A stretch of 64,000 nucleotides of DNA from Niabella beijingensis (GCF_020034665.1 NZ_JAIQDI010000002.1:1488001-1552000); one strand, 5' to 3'. Numbered from the stretch's first letter, positions 17,409 to 25,551 are shown. Numbers and translations: made by a program. The notes: generated by a model from the letters alone, not told the origin.

Positions 17409-17834
17409 TTATTTTTTTAAATCCTGTAAATAATTGACTGCCAGTTCATAGCCTTTTAATCCGAGTCCGATGATACTGCCAGCGGATTTAGCGCTTACAT
17501 GTGATATTTTTCTGAAGTCTTCGCGGGCATGTACATTGCTGATATGTACTTCCACTACCGGGGTGCGGATGGAAGCAATCGCATCGCCTATGGCCACTGA
17601 GGTATGGGTATAGGCTGCGGGATTAAGGATGATACCATCCGCTTCAAACCCGTATTGCTGCAAAGCATTTACCAGCTCGCCCTCTACATTGCTCTGGAAA
17701 TAGTCAAAGCGGATGGCCGGATATTTAGCCTTTAACTGATCCAGGAATGATTCAAAACTGGAGTCTCCGTAGATACCGGGTTCCCGTTTGCCCAGCAGGT
17801 TGAGGTTGGGGCCGTTTATAATTACAAGATGCAT
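17409..17834 (-). CDS. aroQ: Type II 3-dehydroquinate dehydratase
   Basis: Converts 3-dehydroquinate to 3-dehydroshikimate in the aromatic amino acid pathway (or in quinate breakdown); a dodecameric cytoplasmic enzyme. The 141-residue length is standard. Diagnostic motifs: VIINGPNLNLLGKREPGIYG (with the catalytic Arg and Tyr), IILNPAAYTHTSVAIGDA (substrate Asn and Thr region), and VEVHISNVHAREDFRKISH, holding the catalytic histidine. The start at 17834 gives the usual MHLVIINGPN N-terminus. It precedes the MFS gene by 14 bases and is the first gene of a two-gene operon. Confidence 0.96.
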   Translation of the reverse strand: MHLVIINGPNLNLLGKREPGIYGDSSFESFLDQLKAKYPAIRFDYFQSNVEGELVNALQQYGFEADGIILNPAAYTHTSVAIGDAIASIRTPVVEVHISNVHAREDFRKISHVSAKSAGSIIGLGLKGYELAVNYLQDLKK

Positions 17835-18038
17835 CTGTGATATTTTAATGGGCTAATATAAACATTTGGGAGAGGAAACCGCTTATTTGGAATTGAAATT
17901 TTAGGAGGTAAAGAACTGCAAGGTTCGCAAGGATACGCAAAGGGAGAGTTAATCATATCTTCAAGGCTTTAGCATGTCTAATGTTTTGCAGTTTGTTTTT
18001 TTTGCAGGGTTCGACTATTTTTATCCAAACCTTTTACA

Positions 18039-18602
18039 ATGTCTGTTCAAAAAATAGGGCTGCTGGTGGGGAGCTTGCGGGCCGCCTCCTACAGCCGCAA
18101 AGTGGCACTGGAAATGATCCGCCTGGCAGCTTCCGGAATGAAGCTGGAACTTATTGAGATCGGCGATCTTCCTTTGTATAATGAAGACCTGGAGCAACAG
18201 GTTCCGCCTTCCTGGCATCGTTTCCGCGAAGCCATGCGTGAAAAAGACGGGATTATTTTTGTAACGCCGGAATACAACCGCTCGGTTCCGGGATTGCTGA
18301 AAAACGCCATAGACGTCGGCTCCCGGCCTTATGGAAAAAGTGTGTGGAATGGAAAACCCGGTGCAGTGGTAAGCGTTACACCCGGCGGCCTGGGCGCTTT
18401 CGGGGCCAATCATCACCTGCGGCAATCAATGGTATTTTTGAATGTGCCCATGATGCAACAGCCGGAGGCTTACCTGAGCAATATTGCCGCTTGTTTTGAT
18501 GCGGCACAACCGGAAGCAGGAGCGCGTCTGGAAAAATTTCTTGACGGTTTTCTGAAAGCCTATTCGGAATGGGTGTCGGGTACACTTGGAAACGATAAAT
18601 AA
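18039..18602 (+). CDS. NADPH-dependent FMN reductase family protein
   Basis: A 187-residue flavodoxin-fold oxidoreductase that uses NAD(P)H to reduce FMN or quinone/azo substrates; cytoplasmic. Motifs: GLLVGSLRAASYSRKVA (phosphate loop for FMN), the FMN-stacking TPEYNRSVPGLLKNAID, and VSVTPGGLGAF. It is the ChrR/YieF-like branch by length and motif. A TATTTTTA -7-like element at 18016-18023 with TTTG 20 bases upstream gives a plausible promoter. It converges on the thioesterase gene with only 3 bases between the stop codons. Confidence 0.9.
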   Translation: MSVQKIGLLVGSLRAASYSRKVALEMIRLAASGMKLELIEIGDLPLYNEDLEQQVPPSWHRFREAMREKDGIIFVTPEYNRSVPGLLKNAIDVGSRPYGKSVWNGKPGAVVSVTPGGLGAFGANHHLRQSMVFLNVPMMQQPEAYLSNIAACFDAAQPEAGARLEKFLDGFLKAYSEWVSGTLGNDK

Positions 18603-18605
18603 TCA

Positions 18606-19115
18606 CTACATCTGGAACAGTGCCCGCAGCTCTGCCGCATCCGTAGGTTTCATTTTACCACCGAGGATGAGCCGGAGCTGACGGCGGCGGAGTGCCCCCT
18701 CAAATAAAAGCAGCTCAACATCCGTCACCGGCTCCACTGCAGGAACAGCAGCGGGTTTGCCATGCGGATCGAGCCCTACAAAAGTGTAATAAGCCTCATT
18801 GCTTTTATAACGGTAGCGGTTTACCAGGTCTTCTCCATGCACCACCATATGTACTTCCATGGAAGAATTAAAAGCACGGGTAACCTTTGCTTCTATATGA
18901 ACGGAATTTCCCAGTTTGATAGGATTCTCGAAAGAAATATTGTCAACAGATGCAGTTACTACCGGAAGATTGGAATGTTTTTGAGCGGAGAGCGCGGCGG
19001 CAATATCCATCCAGTACATCAGGCGGCCGCCCATCAGGTTGCCAAAGGTATTGGTATCGTTGGGCAATACCAGCTCGGTCATCACTATTAAACTGTCTGC
19101 AGGATTTTTTGCCAT
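18606..19115 (-). CDS. Acyl-CoA thioesterase (hotdog fold, YciA/BFIT-like)
   Basis: Hydrolyses acyl-CoA to free acid and CoA; cytoplasmic hotdog-fold enzyme. The 169-residue protein starts with MAKNPADSLIVMTELVLPNDTNTFGNLMGGRLMYWMDIAAALSAQKHS, where the N-D-N-G-G block is the cytosolic acyl-CoA thioesterase signature with the active-site aspartate in the following helix (MDIAAALSA). VEAKVTRAFNSSMEVHMVV fits the second strand set. The C-terminal 25 residues (RRRQLRLILGGKMKP) are basic and less typical. An exact -7 element on the minus strand (19129-19136) supports the ATG at 19115. Confidence 0.9.
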   Translation of the reverse strand: MAKNPADSLIVMTELVLPNDTNTFGNLMGGRLMYWMDIAAALSAQKHSNLPVVTASVDNISFENPIKLGNSVHIEAKVTRAFNSSMEVHMVVHGEDLVNRYRYKSNEAYYTFVGLDPHGKPAAVPAVEPVTDVELLLFEGALRRRQLRLILGGKMKPTDAAELRALFQM

Positions 19116-19128
19116 TTCAAATTTTTTG

Positions 19129-19136
19129 CAAAAGTA
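19129..19136 (-). promoter_or_regulatory. -7 promoter element for the thioesterase gene
   Basis: Minus-strand TACTTTTG, exact TAnnTTTG, 13 bases before the ATG, giving a leader of about 10 bases. Confidence 0.45.
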
Positions 19137-19219
19137 ACGGGATGTAGTTAATTTATAAAACCGCTGTTCAAACGGTTGCGCCTGGTCAATTTTTTTATAA
19201 ACGGAACAGGCGGCGACCT

Positions 19220-19227
19220 TACCTTTG
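19220..19227 (+). promoter_or_regulatory. -7 promoter element that decides the proline dehydrogenase start
   Basis: TACCTTTG, exact TAnnTTTG. The upstream TTG at 19225 lies inside this element and so cannot be the start codon; the ATG at 19249 lies about 21 bases downstream. Confidence 0.55.
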
Positions 19228-19248
19228 CCGGATATTGTTAAAGGTTAT

Positions 19249-20484
19249 ATGCAGGAAAAAAACACATCCGTATCATTCGACAATACGGAGCTCGCATTTA
19301 AATACAAATCAGAAAAAGAATTAAAGCAGGCGAAACTCTTGTTTTCCTTAATGGGACAGCCGGCACTGGTAAAGCTGGGTACCCGGCTTACCCCCTGGGC
19401 AATAAAGAACAAACTGCCCGTTAAAGGGATGATACGCAGCACGATCTTTAAGCAGTTTGTAGGCGGGGAAACACTTGCAGAAACCGCAAAAGTGGCTGAA
19501 AAGCTGGGACAATACAACGTTCAGGTGATCCTGGACTATGGAGTGGAAGGAGGGGACGACGGGGAGGCGGAATACGATCATGCAGCGGATGAGTTCATCC
19601 GGGTGATCGATTATGCTGCAACACAACCCAATATTCCTTTTATGAGCGTGAAGATCACGGGCTTCTCCAGGTTCTCGCTGCTTGAAAAGATCGACGGGCT
19701 GATGCATGCGGCCTCCGGTACGCTGATCAAGCGCTACCTGCAGGTGATCGAGCAGCTGGATCCGGCAGAAAAAGAGGAATGGCACCGCGTACGCACCCGG
19801 TTACTGCGCATCTGCGAAAGGGCAGCAGAAAAAAGGATAGGAGTACTGATCGATGCGGAAGAGACCTGGATACAGGATCCCGTGGACGCGCTGACCATTT
19901 TAATGATGGATTCGTTCAACAAAACGACTGCTGTCATTTATAACACAGTACAATTGTACCGGCACGACCGGCTGCAGTTTCTGAAAGACTGTTATGATGC
20001 CGCTGCAGAGCGGGATTTCCTGCTGGCTGTAAAGCTGGTCCGTGGTGCATATATGGAAAAAGAGCGGGCGCGGGCAGCAGCGCAGAACTATCCTTCACCG
20101 ATACAGCCGGATAAAGCAAGTTCCGACAGCGATTATAATGCAGGAGTACGGTTCAGTCTTGAACACCTCGACCGGATCGCGTTGGTAATTGCTTCCCATA
20201 ATGAAAAAAGTAACCTGGACGCGGTGGCATGGTTGCAGCAACACCAGGTTCCCCTAAATCATCCGCATGTGCATTTCAGCCAGTTGTACGGCATGAGCGA
20301 TAATATCACTTTTAACCTGGCTGCAGCCGGATGCAGCGTCAGTAAATACCTACCCTTCGGACCAATTGAGGATGTGATCCCTTACCTGATGCGGCGCGCG
20401 CAGGAAAACACTTCTGTTAAAGGCCAGACCGGCCGGGAGCTGGGATTGATCCAGGCAGAGCTTAAAAGAAGAAAAGGCGCCTGA
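19249..20484 (+). CDS. Proline dehydrogenase (monofunctional)
   Basis: FAD enzyme that oxidises proline to pyrroline-5-carboxylate and passes electrons to quinone; peripheral on the inner membrane. The 411-residue protein is one domain, matching stand-alone PRODH rather than bifunctional PutA. Motifs include NVQVILDYGVEGGDD near residue 85, RIGVLIDAEETWIQDP, NTVQLYRHDRL, LAVKLVRGAYMEKERARA, VIASHNEKSN and FSQLYGMSDNITFNLA, and the C-terminal YLPFGPIEDVIPYLMRRAQEN, which carries the FAD/substrate arginines. I place the start at the ATG 19249 (MQEKNTSVSF). The gene is monocistronic; no P5C dehydrogenase is in the window. Confidence 0.94.
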   Translation: MQEKNTSVSFDNTELAFKYKSEKELKQAKLLFSLMGQPALVKLGTRLTPWAIKNKLPVKGMIRSTIFKQFVGGETLAETAKVAEKLGQYNVQVILDYGVEGGDDGEAEYDHAADEFIRVIDYAATQPNIPFMSVKITGFSRFSLLEKIDGLMHAASGTLIKRYLQVIEQLDPAEKEEWHRVRTRLLRICERAAEKRIGVLIDAEETWIQDPVDALTILMMDSFNKTTAVIYNTVQLYRHDRLQFLKDCYDAAAERDFLLAVKLVRGAYMEKERARAAAQNYPSPIQPDKASSDSDYNAGVRFSLEHLDRIALVIASHNEKSNLDAVAWLQQHQVPLNHPHVHFSQLYGMSDNITFNLAAAGCSVSKYLPFGPIEDVIPYLMRRAQENTSVKGQTGRELGLIQAELKRRKGA

Positions 20485-20601
20485 TTGTGCCAGGTCCGCA
20501 ACAGAAGCAGTACTGCATTTGATGCAGGCCGGTTGGCATATTTGGTTTCCCTTTTTATATGATTTACAGCAGCAGGCATGTCTTTGTACTATTTTTTATA
20601 A

Positions 20602-20625
20602 AATTATGTAATCGATTACATAATT
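20602..20625. promoter_or_regulatory. LacI-like 24-bp perfect palindrome upstream of GMC operon
   Basis: Half-site AATTATGTAATC is followed by its exact reverse complement, giving a 24-bp perfect palindrome with the core TGTAATCGATTACA. This core and the central CG are typical of LacI/GalR-family operators. It ends about 100 bases before the GMC start, with an AT-rich TATATTTATC (a weak -7) just downstream, so it would overlap the -33 region. No LacI-type gene is in the window. Confidence 0.7.
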
Positions 20626-20725
20626 GGAAAAATGTGCTATATTTATCGGCAGATAACGTGCGTATTGTTTGCAAAAAACGATAGCCATTTTTATTGATAC
20701 ATTCCTTAAAGCAATTTCATAAGTT

Positions 20726-22405
20726 ATGGCAGAGACAAATTATGATGCGATTGTGATCGGTTCCGGCATCAGTGGCGGATGGGCAGCAAAGGAGCTGTGT
20801 GAAAAGGGACTGAAGGTATTGCTGCTTGAACGCGGCAAAGATGTAAAGCATATAACGGATTACGTAAACGCAGGCAAGGGCCCCTGGGAATTTGCACACC
20901 ACGGTAATATGACCCTGGCACAAAAGAAAGCCAACTCCAACCGTATCCGGGGATTTGGTCCCAGTGAGGTCAACCTGGACTGGTGGGCCAATGACAGCGA
21001 AACCCCCTATACGGAAGTCAAACAATTTAACTGGTTCCGGGGATATCAGGTAGGCGGCCGCTCCCTGTTATGGGGGAAGCAGACCTACCGCTGGAGTGAT
21101 ATCGATTATGAGGCCAATGCCAAAGAAGGGATCGGTATCGACTGGCCGGTGCGCTATGCCGAGATCGCTCCCTGGTATGATCATGTGGAGCGTTTTATCG
21201 GCGTAAGCGGCAGTATCGAAAAGCTGCCGCAGCTGCCGGACGGACAGTTCCTGCCACCCATGGAAATGAATGTTGTGGAAAAGGATATTGCGGCCCGCAT
21301 CAAACAGGCGTATAATGATCAGCGGCGTATGATCATTGGCCGGTGTGCCCATCTGACGGAAGCACTGCCGGGGCGCACCAAATGCCAGTACCGGAATAAA
21401 TGCCACCTGGGATGCCCGTACGGCGGGTATTTCAGTACACAGTCCTCCACGCTTCCCGCGGCAATGAAGACCGGGAACCTCACCCTAAGACCCTGGAGCA
21501 TTGTAACCCGGATCCTCTATGATAAGGATAAAAAGCGGGCCACAGGTGTGGAAGTACTGGATGCAGAAACGAATAAGACCTATGAATACAAGGCAAAGAT
21601 CGTTTTTCTGAATGCTTCCACCCTCAACAGCGCATGGGTATTGCTGCATTCCGCAACCAATGTGTGGCCGGGCGGACTGGGCAGCAGCAGCGGAGAACTC
21701 GGACATAACCTGATGGACCACCACCTGGGCTCCGGAGCAGGCGGGCGGGTGGAAGGCTATGAGGATAAATACACCTATGGCCGCAGGCCCAACGGAGTGT
21801 ACATTCCCCGGTATCGGAATCTGAATGGGGAAAAGCGGGACTATATCCGCGGATTTGGTTACCAGGGCGGGGCCGGGCGCGGAAGAGGCACACAGGCCGC
21901 CGAGGAGATCGCAGTGGGGGCGGTATTAAAAGAAGCACTTACGGAAGCCGGTGGCTGGAATGTATGGATCGGCGGTTTTGGTGAAGTATTACCTTATCAT
22001 GATAACGTGGTAACGCTGGATAAAGACCGGAAAGATAAATGGGGATTGAATGTACTGGCGATCGATTCGGAATTAAAAGAGAATGAGAAAAAAATGCGCG
22101 GGGAGATCATCAGTGACGGAAAGGAAATGCTGGAAAAAGCCGGCGTAAAGGATGTTTACGGTTTCGACAATGACGGCGTTATGGGGCAGGGCATCCACGA
22201 AATGGGAACCGCCCGCATGGGGCATGACCCCAAGACTTCTGTATTGAATAAATGGAACCAGATATGGGATGCGCCCAATGTATTTGTGACCGATGGCTCA
22301 TTTATGACATCGGCAGGTTGTGTAAACCCTTCCCTGACCTATATGGCTTTTACCGCACGTGCTGTAGACCACGCCATTGATGAATTAAAAAAACAAAACC
22401 TCTGA
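20726..22405 (+). CDS. GMC-family oxidoreductase (sugar/glucoside dehydrogenase large subunit)
   Basis: FAD-dependent dehydrogenase of the GMC family, 559 residues, oxidising an alcohol or sugar hydroxyl. The N-terminal dinucleotide-binding fold is DAIVIGSGISGGWAAKELCEKGLKVLLLERG. CRNKCHLGCPYGGYFSTQSS holds clustered cysteines, as in membrane-linked GMC subunits that pair with a small subunit and a cytochrome. HEMGTARMG and VNPSLTYMAFTARAVDHA are the catalytic His and C-terminal motif. The next gene is the matching gluconate-2-dehydrogenase subunit 3 type partner, 33 bases away. In Bacteroidota such pairs include glucoside 3-dehydrogenases, which make 3-keto-glycosides, so that is the leading guess. 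No signal peptide is seen here; export may depend on the TAT signal of the small subunit. Confidence 0.9.
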   Translation: MAETNYDAIVIGSGISGGWAAKELCEKGLKVLLLERGKDVKHITDYVNAGKGPWEFAHHGNMTLAQKKANSNRIRGFGPSEVNLDWWANDSETPYTEVKQFNWFRGYQVGGRSLLWGKQTYRWSDIDYEANAKEGIGIDWPVRYAEIAPWYDHVERFIGVSGSIEKLPQLPDGQFLPPMEMNVVEKDIAARIKQAYNDQRRMIIGRCAHLTEALPGRTKCQYRNKCHLGCPYGGYFSTQSSTLPAAMKTGNLTLRPWSIVTRILYDKDKKRATGVEVLDAETNKTYEYKAKIVFLNASTLNSAWVLLHSATNVWPGGLGSSSGELGHNLMDHHLGSGAGGRVEGYEDKYTYGRRPNGVYIPRYRNLNGEKRDYIRGFGYQGGAGRGRGTQAAEEIAVGAVLKEALTEAGGWNVWIGGFGEVLPYHDNVVTLDKDRKDKWGLNVLAIDSELKENEKKMRGEIISDGKEMLEKAGVKDVYGFDNDGVMGQGIHEMGTARMGHDPKTSVLNKWNQIWDAPNVFVTDGSFMTSAGCVNPSLTYMAFTARAVDHAIDELKKQNL

Positions 22406-22438
22406 ACAGGTTTAAGTCGCATTAAAAACTTCAGAACT

Positions 22439-23098
22439 ATGAACAGAAGAGAAGCTTTAACCGCCGTTTCCGTTTTATTGGGCGGAACACTGGTGGGAGC
22501 AGAGGCCTTTTTAGCGGGTTGTAAGCCCGCCGGTAAAAAAAGCGGTTTGTTTACAACAGCGGATATAGCACTGCTGGATGAGATCGGCGAAACCATCATT
22601 CCGGCCACTCCGGATTCCGGAGGGGCAAAAGCGGCGCATGTGGGGGCCTTTATGCAGACAGTAATAGCAGATTGCTATACCACCCGGGAACAACAGGTAT
22701 TTACAGATGGCCTTAGCCAGCTAAAGACGGCTTGCGAGAAGAAATACAAAATACCGTTTGAAAAATTGTCCCAGGGCGATAAAGCTGCATTTCTGACAGC
22801 ACTTTATAATGAGGCTAAAACCTATGTCAATACCGATGTCTACAAAAAAGAAAAAGAAGCATTTGATAAAGAACAGGAGGAACTGATACGATCCGCGGCT
22901 GCCAAAAATGATTTTGGGGCCTCCTATCTGAAAGAAAATTACCCGCCGCATTATTTTACCATGATGCGGCAGCTCACGCTCTGGGGCTACTTCAGCTCAG
23001 AAACCGGCATGACCAAGGCACTGCGTTATGTGGAAACTCCGGGCCGTTATGATGGAAATTATCCTTATAAGAAAGGAGATAAGGCCTGGGCAATGTAG
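22439..23098 (+). CDS. Gluconate 2-dehydrogenase subunit 3 family protein (TAT-exported small subunit)
   Basis: A 219-residue small subunit that partners GMC dehydrogenases. The N-terminus MNRREALTAVSVLLGGTLVGAEAFLAGC combines a twin-arginine motif (RRE) with a lipobox-like Cys near residue 28, so the complex may be exported folded and anchored at the periplasmic membrane face. The mature part is helical (LLDEIGETIIPATPDSGGAKAAHVGAF...MRQLTLWGYFSSETGMTKALRYVETPGRYDGN), matching the family. It follows the GMC gene with a 33-base gap in one operon. No cytochrome c third subunit is nearby, so the electron acceptor is unclear. Confidence 0.88.
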   Translation: MNRREALTAVSVLLGGTLVGAEAFLAGCKPAGKKSGLFTTADIALLDEIGETIIPATPDSGGAKAAHVGAFMQTVIADCYTTREQQVFTDGLSQLKTACEKKYKIPFEKLSQGDKAAFLTALYNEAKTYVNTDVYKKEKEAFDKEQEELIRSAAAKNDFGASYLKENYPPHYFTMMRQLTLWGYFSSETGMTKALRYVETPGRYDGNYPYKKGDKAWAM

Positions 23099-23105
23099 AT
23101 GGTAT

Positions 23106-23720
23106 GCTACCAGGGCGCAAAAACACAAAGAAACACAAAGTTTAGACTTGTATGCAAGGATTTTTGAGAACCATTAAGTTATTAAGAATTTTTAAGCGGG
23201 TCGTGTTCTAAATGAGCCTTAACCCCTTAATGGTTTTTACGGGTAAATATGCCACAAAGAGGCTAAGTCACGAAGACACACGAAGTTTAGACTTGTATGT
23301 AAAGATTTTTGAAAGTCATTCAGCCATTAAGAATTTTTAAGCGGTCCGTGTTCTAAATGAGCCTTAATTCCTTAATGGTTTTTACGGGTAAATATGCCAC
23401 AAAGACGCTAAGCCACGAAGAAACACGAAGTTTGAATTGTCTGCAACGGTTTTTGAAAGTCATTAAGCCATTAAGAATTTTTAAGCGGCCGGTGTTCTAA
23501 ATGAGCCTTAATTCCTTAATGGTTTTTACCGGCAAGTATGCCACAAAGACGCTAAGACACAAAGAAACACGAAGCTTGGATTATCTGCAACGGTTTTTGA
23601 AAGTCATTCAGCTATTAAGAATTTTTAAGCGGCCGGTGTTCTAAATGAGCCTTAATTCCTTAATGGTTTTTACCGGTAAGTGTGCCACAAAGACGCTAAG
23701 CCACGAAGACACACGAAGTT
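23106..23720. repeat. Tandem array of about four 144-bp units plus a partial unit
   Basis: The motif GCCACAAAGA recurs at 23251, 23396, 23540 and 23684 (spacing 145, 144, 144), with a degenerate start near 23106. Each unit contains the sequence ...CACGAAG, then an internal inverted repeat (CCATTAAGAATTTTTAAG and CTTAATTCCTTAATGG), then GTTTTTAC. Units differ by point changes. The stretch 23099-23863 has no gene. Its CACAAAGA/CACGAAG part resembles dispersed intergenic repeats of many bacteria. Confidence 0.85.
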
Positions 23721-23863
23721 TAGACTTGTATGCAAGGATTCATTAAGCACCAAAAAACTTAAAGCCCCTTAACTTCTTAATGGTTTTAATCGGCATCAGG
23801 ATATTGCAGCAGCTGCCTTTCTGAAAATTTGTGCTTCGCAGCCTTCGTGGTAATCGGGGATAT

Positions 23864-24301
23864 TTATACCCGCATCGTATCTGCTTTCCAGTTTTTGATC
23901 TGTTGTTTGATGGCGCGGGAAGCTAGTTTTTCTTCCAGTGTTCTTTTAATCAGCGCCTGTAGTTCTTCATCCGGGGCAAACCGCAGTGCCGCGATCTGTG
24001 AAAAGGACAGTTGCCGCTCCAGCGCGTCAAATGATTGGCCGGTCAGCACAAAATACCGGTGCCGCATTTCCAGTACCACAATACGGTTCTGAAGCGTAAG
24101 CGCATAATGCTGGCGCAGCATATAGGAAAGCCAGCCGGTCAGCAGGATCAGCAGGGCAATAAAGACCCATACCGTTTTCAGCGCAGGATCATTGAAGATA
24201 TTATAAACCGCGCCCGCTTCCAGGATCAGTAAAACGGGATAAAAAATAAAGTGATGAGGTGGGTAGTAACGGACGTGATTTTTGAAATGCTGGTCGGCCA
24301 T
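23864..24301 (-). CDS. DUF6526 family membrane protein
   Basis: A 145-residue protein with two membrane helices (about 18-38 FIFYPVLLILEAGAVYNIF and 45-63 VWVFIALLILLTGWLSYM) followed by a cytoplasmic helical tail. The pattern QHFKNHVRYYPPHHF at the start, RHRYFVLTGQSFD, and the end IAALRFAPDEELQALIKR...IKNWKAD match the DUF6526 family. The function is unknown. It is monocistronic and divergent from the Rrf2 regulator, with 136 bases between starts. The repeat array ends about 140 bases beyond its 3' end. Confidence 0.85.
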   Translation of the reverse strand: MADQHFKNHVRYYPPHHFIFYPVLLILEAGAVYNIFNDPALKTVWVFIALLILLTGWLSYMLRQHYALTLQNRIVVLEMRHRYFVLTGQSFDALERQLSFSQIAALRFAPDEELQALIKRTLEEKLASRAIKQQIKNWKADTMRV

Positions 24302-24405
24302 GATAAAAATTTGCTGTTAAGTTAACGGAATCACCTGAAAATGGCGGGATTCTGTGTGGATAAAATTTTAACATTCCGGATATGATTTGCAAAGCAGATT
24401 ATCCA

Positions 24406-24413
24406 TATTTTTG
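24406..24413 (+). promoter_or_regulatory. -7 promoter element for the Rrf2 gene
   Basis: TATTTTTG, exact TAnnTTTG, with a -33 TTTG at 24386-24389 (16-base gap). The operator at 24416-24436 begins 3 bases after it, the position expected for steric repression. Confidence 0.6.
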
Positions 24414-24415
24414 TA

Positions 24416-24436
24416 CTGTAATAAAAATAATTACAG
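24416..24436. promoter_or_regulatory. Inverted-repeat operator before the Rrf2 gene
   Basis: CTGTAAT-N7-ATTACAG, a perfect 7-bp inverted repeat, covers the predicted transcript start and ends just before the ATG at 24438. A near copy is found before the next gene (24858-24878), suggesting the regulator binds both. Confidence 0.65.
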
Positions 24437-24437
24437 A

Positions 24438-24842
24438 ATGATCAACGGACGTTTTGCAACAGTAATCCATATATTGACCTTGCTGGGGCGGGAAAAGGAA
24501 GAAGCAGCTTCTTCTTATATTGCCGGCAGCATCAACATAAATCCGGTACTGGTGCGCAAGGAGATCAGCATGTTGCGGGAAGCAGGACTGGTACTTACAC
24601 AGGAAGGGAAGAACGGAGGGAGCCGTCTTGCGGTACCTCCGTCGAAGATCCGTCTTTCCGATCTTTATAAAATCGTTTATAACGAAGGGCTGTTTGCGCA
24701 TTCCAAGAACCTGCCCAATCAGCATTGCGCGGTGGGCAAACGCATCAGCACAATTATGGACGACCTGAATCAGGAAGCAGAACAGGCACTGCTGAAACGG
24801 TTTCATTCCATTACAATTAAAGACCTGCTGGACCAGGTATAA
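24438..24842 (+). CDS. Rrf2 family transcriptional regulator (YwnA-like)
   Basis: A 134-residue DNA-binding protein: winged helix-turn-helix of the Rrf2 type, with FATVIHILTLLGREKEEAASSYIAGSININPVLVRKEISMLREAGLV and the wing GKNGGSRLAVPPSKIRLSDLYKIV. Only one cysteine (NQHCAVGKR) is seen in the region where Fe-S members carry three, so this is probably not an Fe-S sensor but a YwnA-like redox or ligand sensor. I start it at MINGRF, directly after the operator. It is followed by an NAD(P)-binding protein whose promoter carries the same operator-like sequence, a pairing also seen for B. subtilis ywnA-ywnB. Confidence 0.88.
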   Translation: MINGRFATVIHILTLLGREKEEAASSYIAGSININPVLVRKEISMLREAGLVLTQEGKNGGSRLAVPPSKIRLSDLYKIVYNEGLFAHSKNLPNQHCAVGKRISTIMDDLNQEAEQALLKRFHSITIKDLLDQV

Positions 24843-24857
24843 TTTTTTTCAATTTAA

Positions 24858-24878
24858 CTGTAATAAAAAATAATACAT
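24858..24878. promoter_or_regulatory. Second copy of the Rrf2 operator-like sequence
   Basis: CTGTAATAAAAA-ATAATACAT repeats the 24416 site: the left arm and spacer are identical apart from one extra A, and the right arm is degenerate (ATACAT instead of TTACAG). It lies about 26 bases before the next start. Confidence 0.55.
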
Positions 24879-24903
24879 TTTAATCTTTAAAAAATCTCAA
24901 ACA

Positions 24904-25551
24904 ATGAAAATTGCAATTATCGGAGCTACCGGTTTTGTAGGCAGCGCTGTAGTAAAGGAAGCACTTAAAAGAGGACATGTGGTCACGGCTCTTGCCCGGA
25001 ATACATCCGGGATCGCCGGCGCAGACCGGCTGACGCTTAAAAATGTGGATGTAACGGATGAAACAGCGCTAGCTGAGGCTGTAAAAGGGAATGATGTGGT
25101 GATCAGCGCCTTCAATGCCGGATGGGGCAACCCCAATCTTTATGCGGATTTCCTGGCCGGTTCCCGGCATATCGAAGCTGCTGTGGAAAAAGCAGGTGTT
25201 AAACGCCTGATCGTTGTAGGCGGTGCGGGAAGCCTGTTTATTGATGGAAAGCAGCTGGTGGACGGACCCGATTTCCCGCAGGAATACAAAGCCGGCGCCA
25301 CTGCTGCCAGGGATTATCTGGACATTATCCGGGCCAACCAGCAACTGGATTGGACCTTCTTTAGTCCGGCCATTGAAATGCACCCGGGGATTGATGCCGG
25401 GCGTACGGGTAAATACCGCCTGGGTACCGAGGCACCTGTTTTTGATGACAAAGGACGGAGCACTTTATCAGTAGAAGATCTTGCAGTGGTACTGGTGGAT
25501 GAGGCTGAAAAAGCGGCACACATCGGCAAGCGGTTTACAGCAGCGTATTAA
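24904..25551 (+). CDS. NAD(P)H-binding protein, NmrA/SDR-like (YwnB type)
   Basis: A 215-residue Rossmann-fold protein. The N-terminus KIAIIGATGFVGSAVVKEALKRGH carries the GxxGxxG motif; VVISAFNAGWGNP and LIVVGGAGSLF follow; TFFSPAIEMHPG and GRSTLSVEDLAVVLVDEAEKAAHIGKRFTAAY match the atypical SDR NAD(P)H-binding group. It is probably a quinone- or aldehyde-type reductase or a redox sensor, the substrate being unknown. It is in a regulated pair with the Rrf2 regulator (61-base gap holding an operator-like copy) and ends at a clear terminator. Confidence 0.85.
   Translation: MKIAIIGATGFVGSAVVKEALKRGHVVTALARNTSGIAGADRLTLKNVDVTDETALAEAVKGNDVVISAFNAGWGNPNLYADFLAGSRHIEAAVEKAGVKRLIVVGGAGSLFIDGKQLVDGPDFPQEYKAGATAARDYLDIIRANQQLDWTFFSPAIEMHPGIDAGRTGKYRLGTEAPVFDDKGRSTLSVEDLAVVLVDEAEKAAHIGKRFTAAY

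Noticed and set aside
19225..19248. Upstream TTG start for proline dehydrogenase
   Set aside because: The TTG is part of the -7 promoter element; the ATG at 19249 is used instead.
23106..23720. CRISPR array
   Set aside because: Units are about 144 bp, nearly identical throughout, with no unique spacers and no cas genes nearby.
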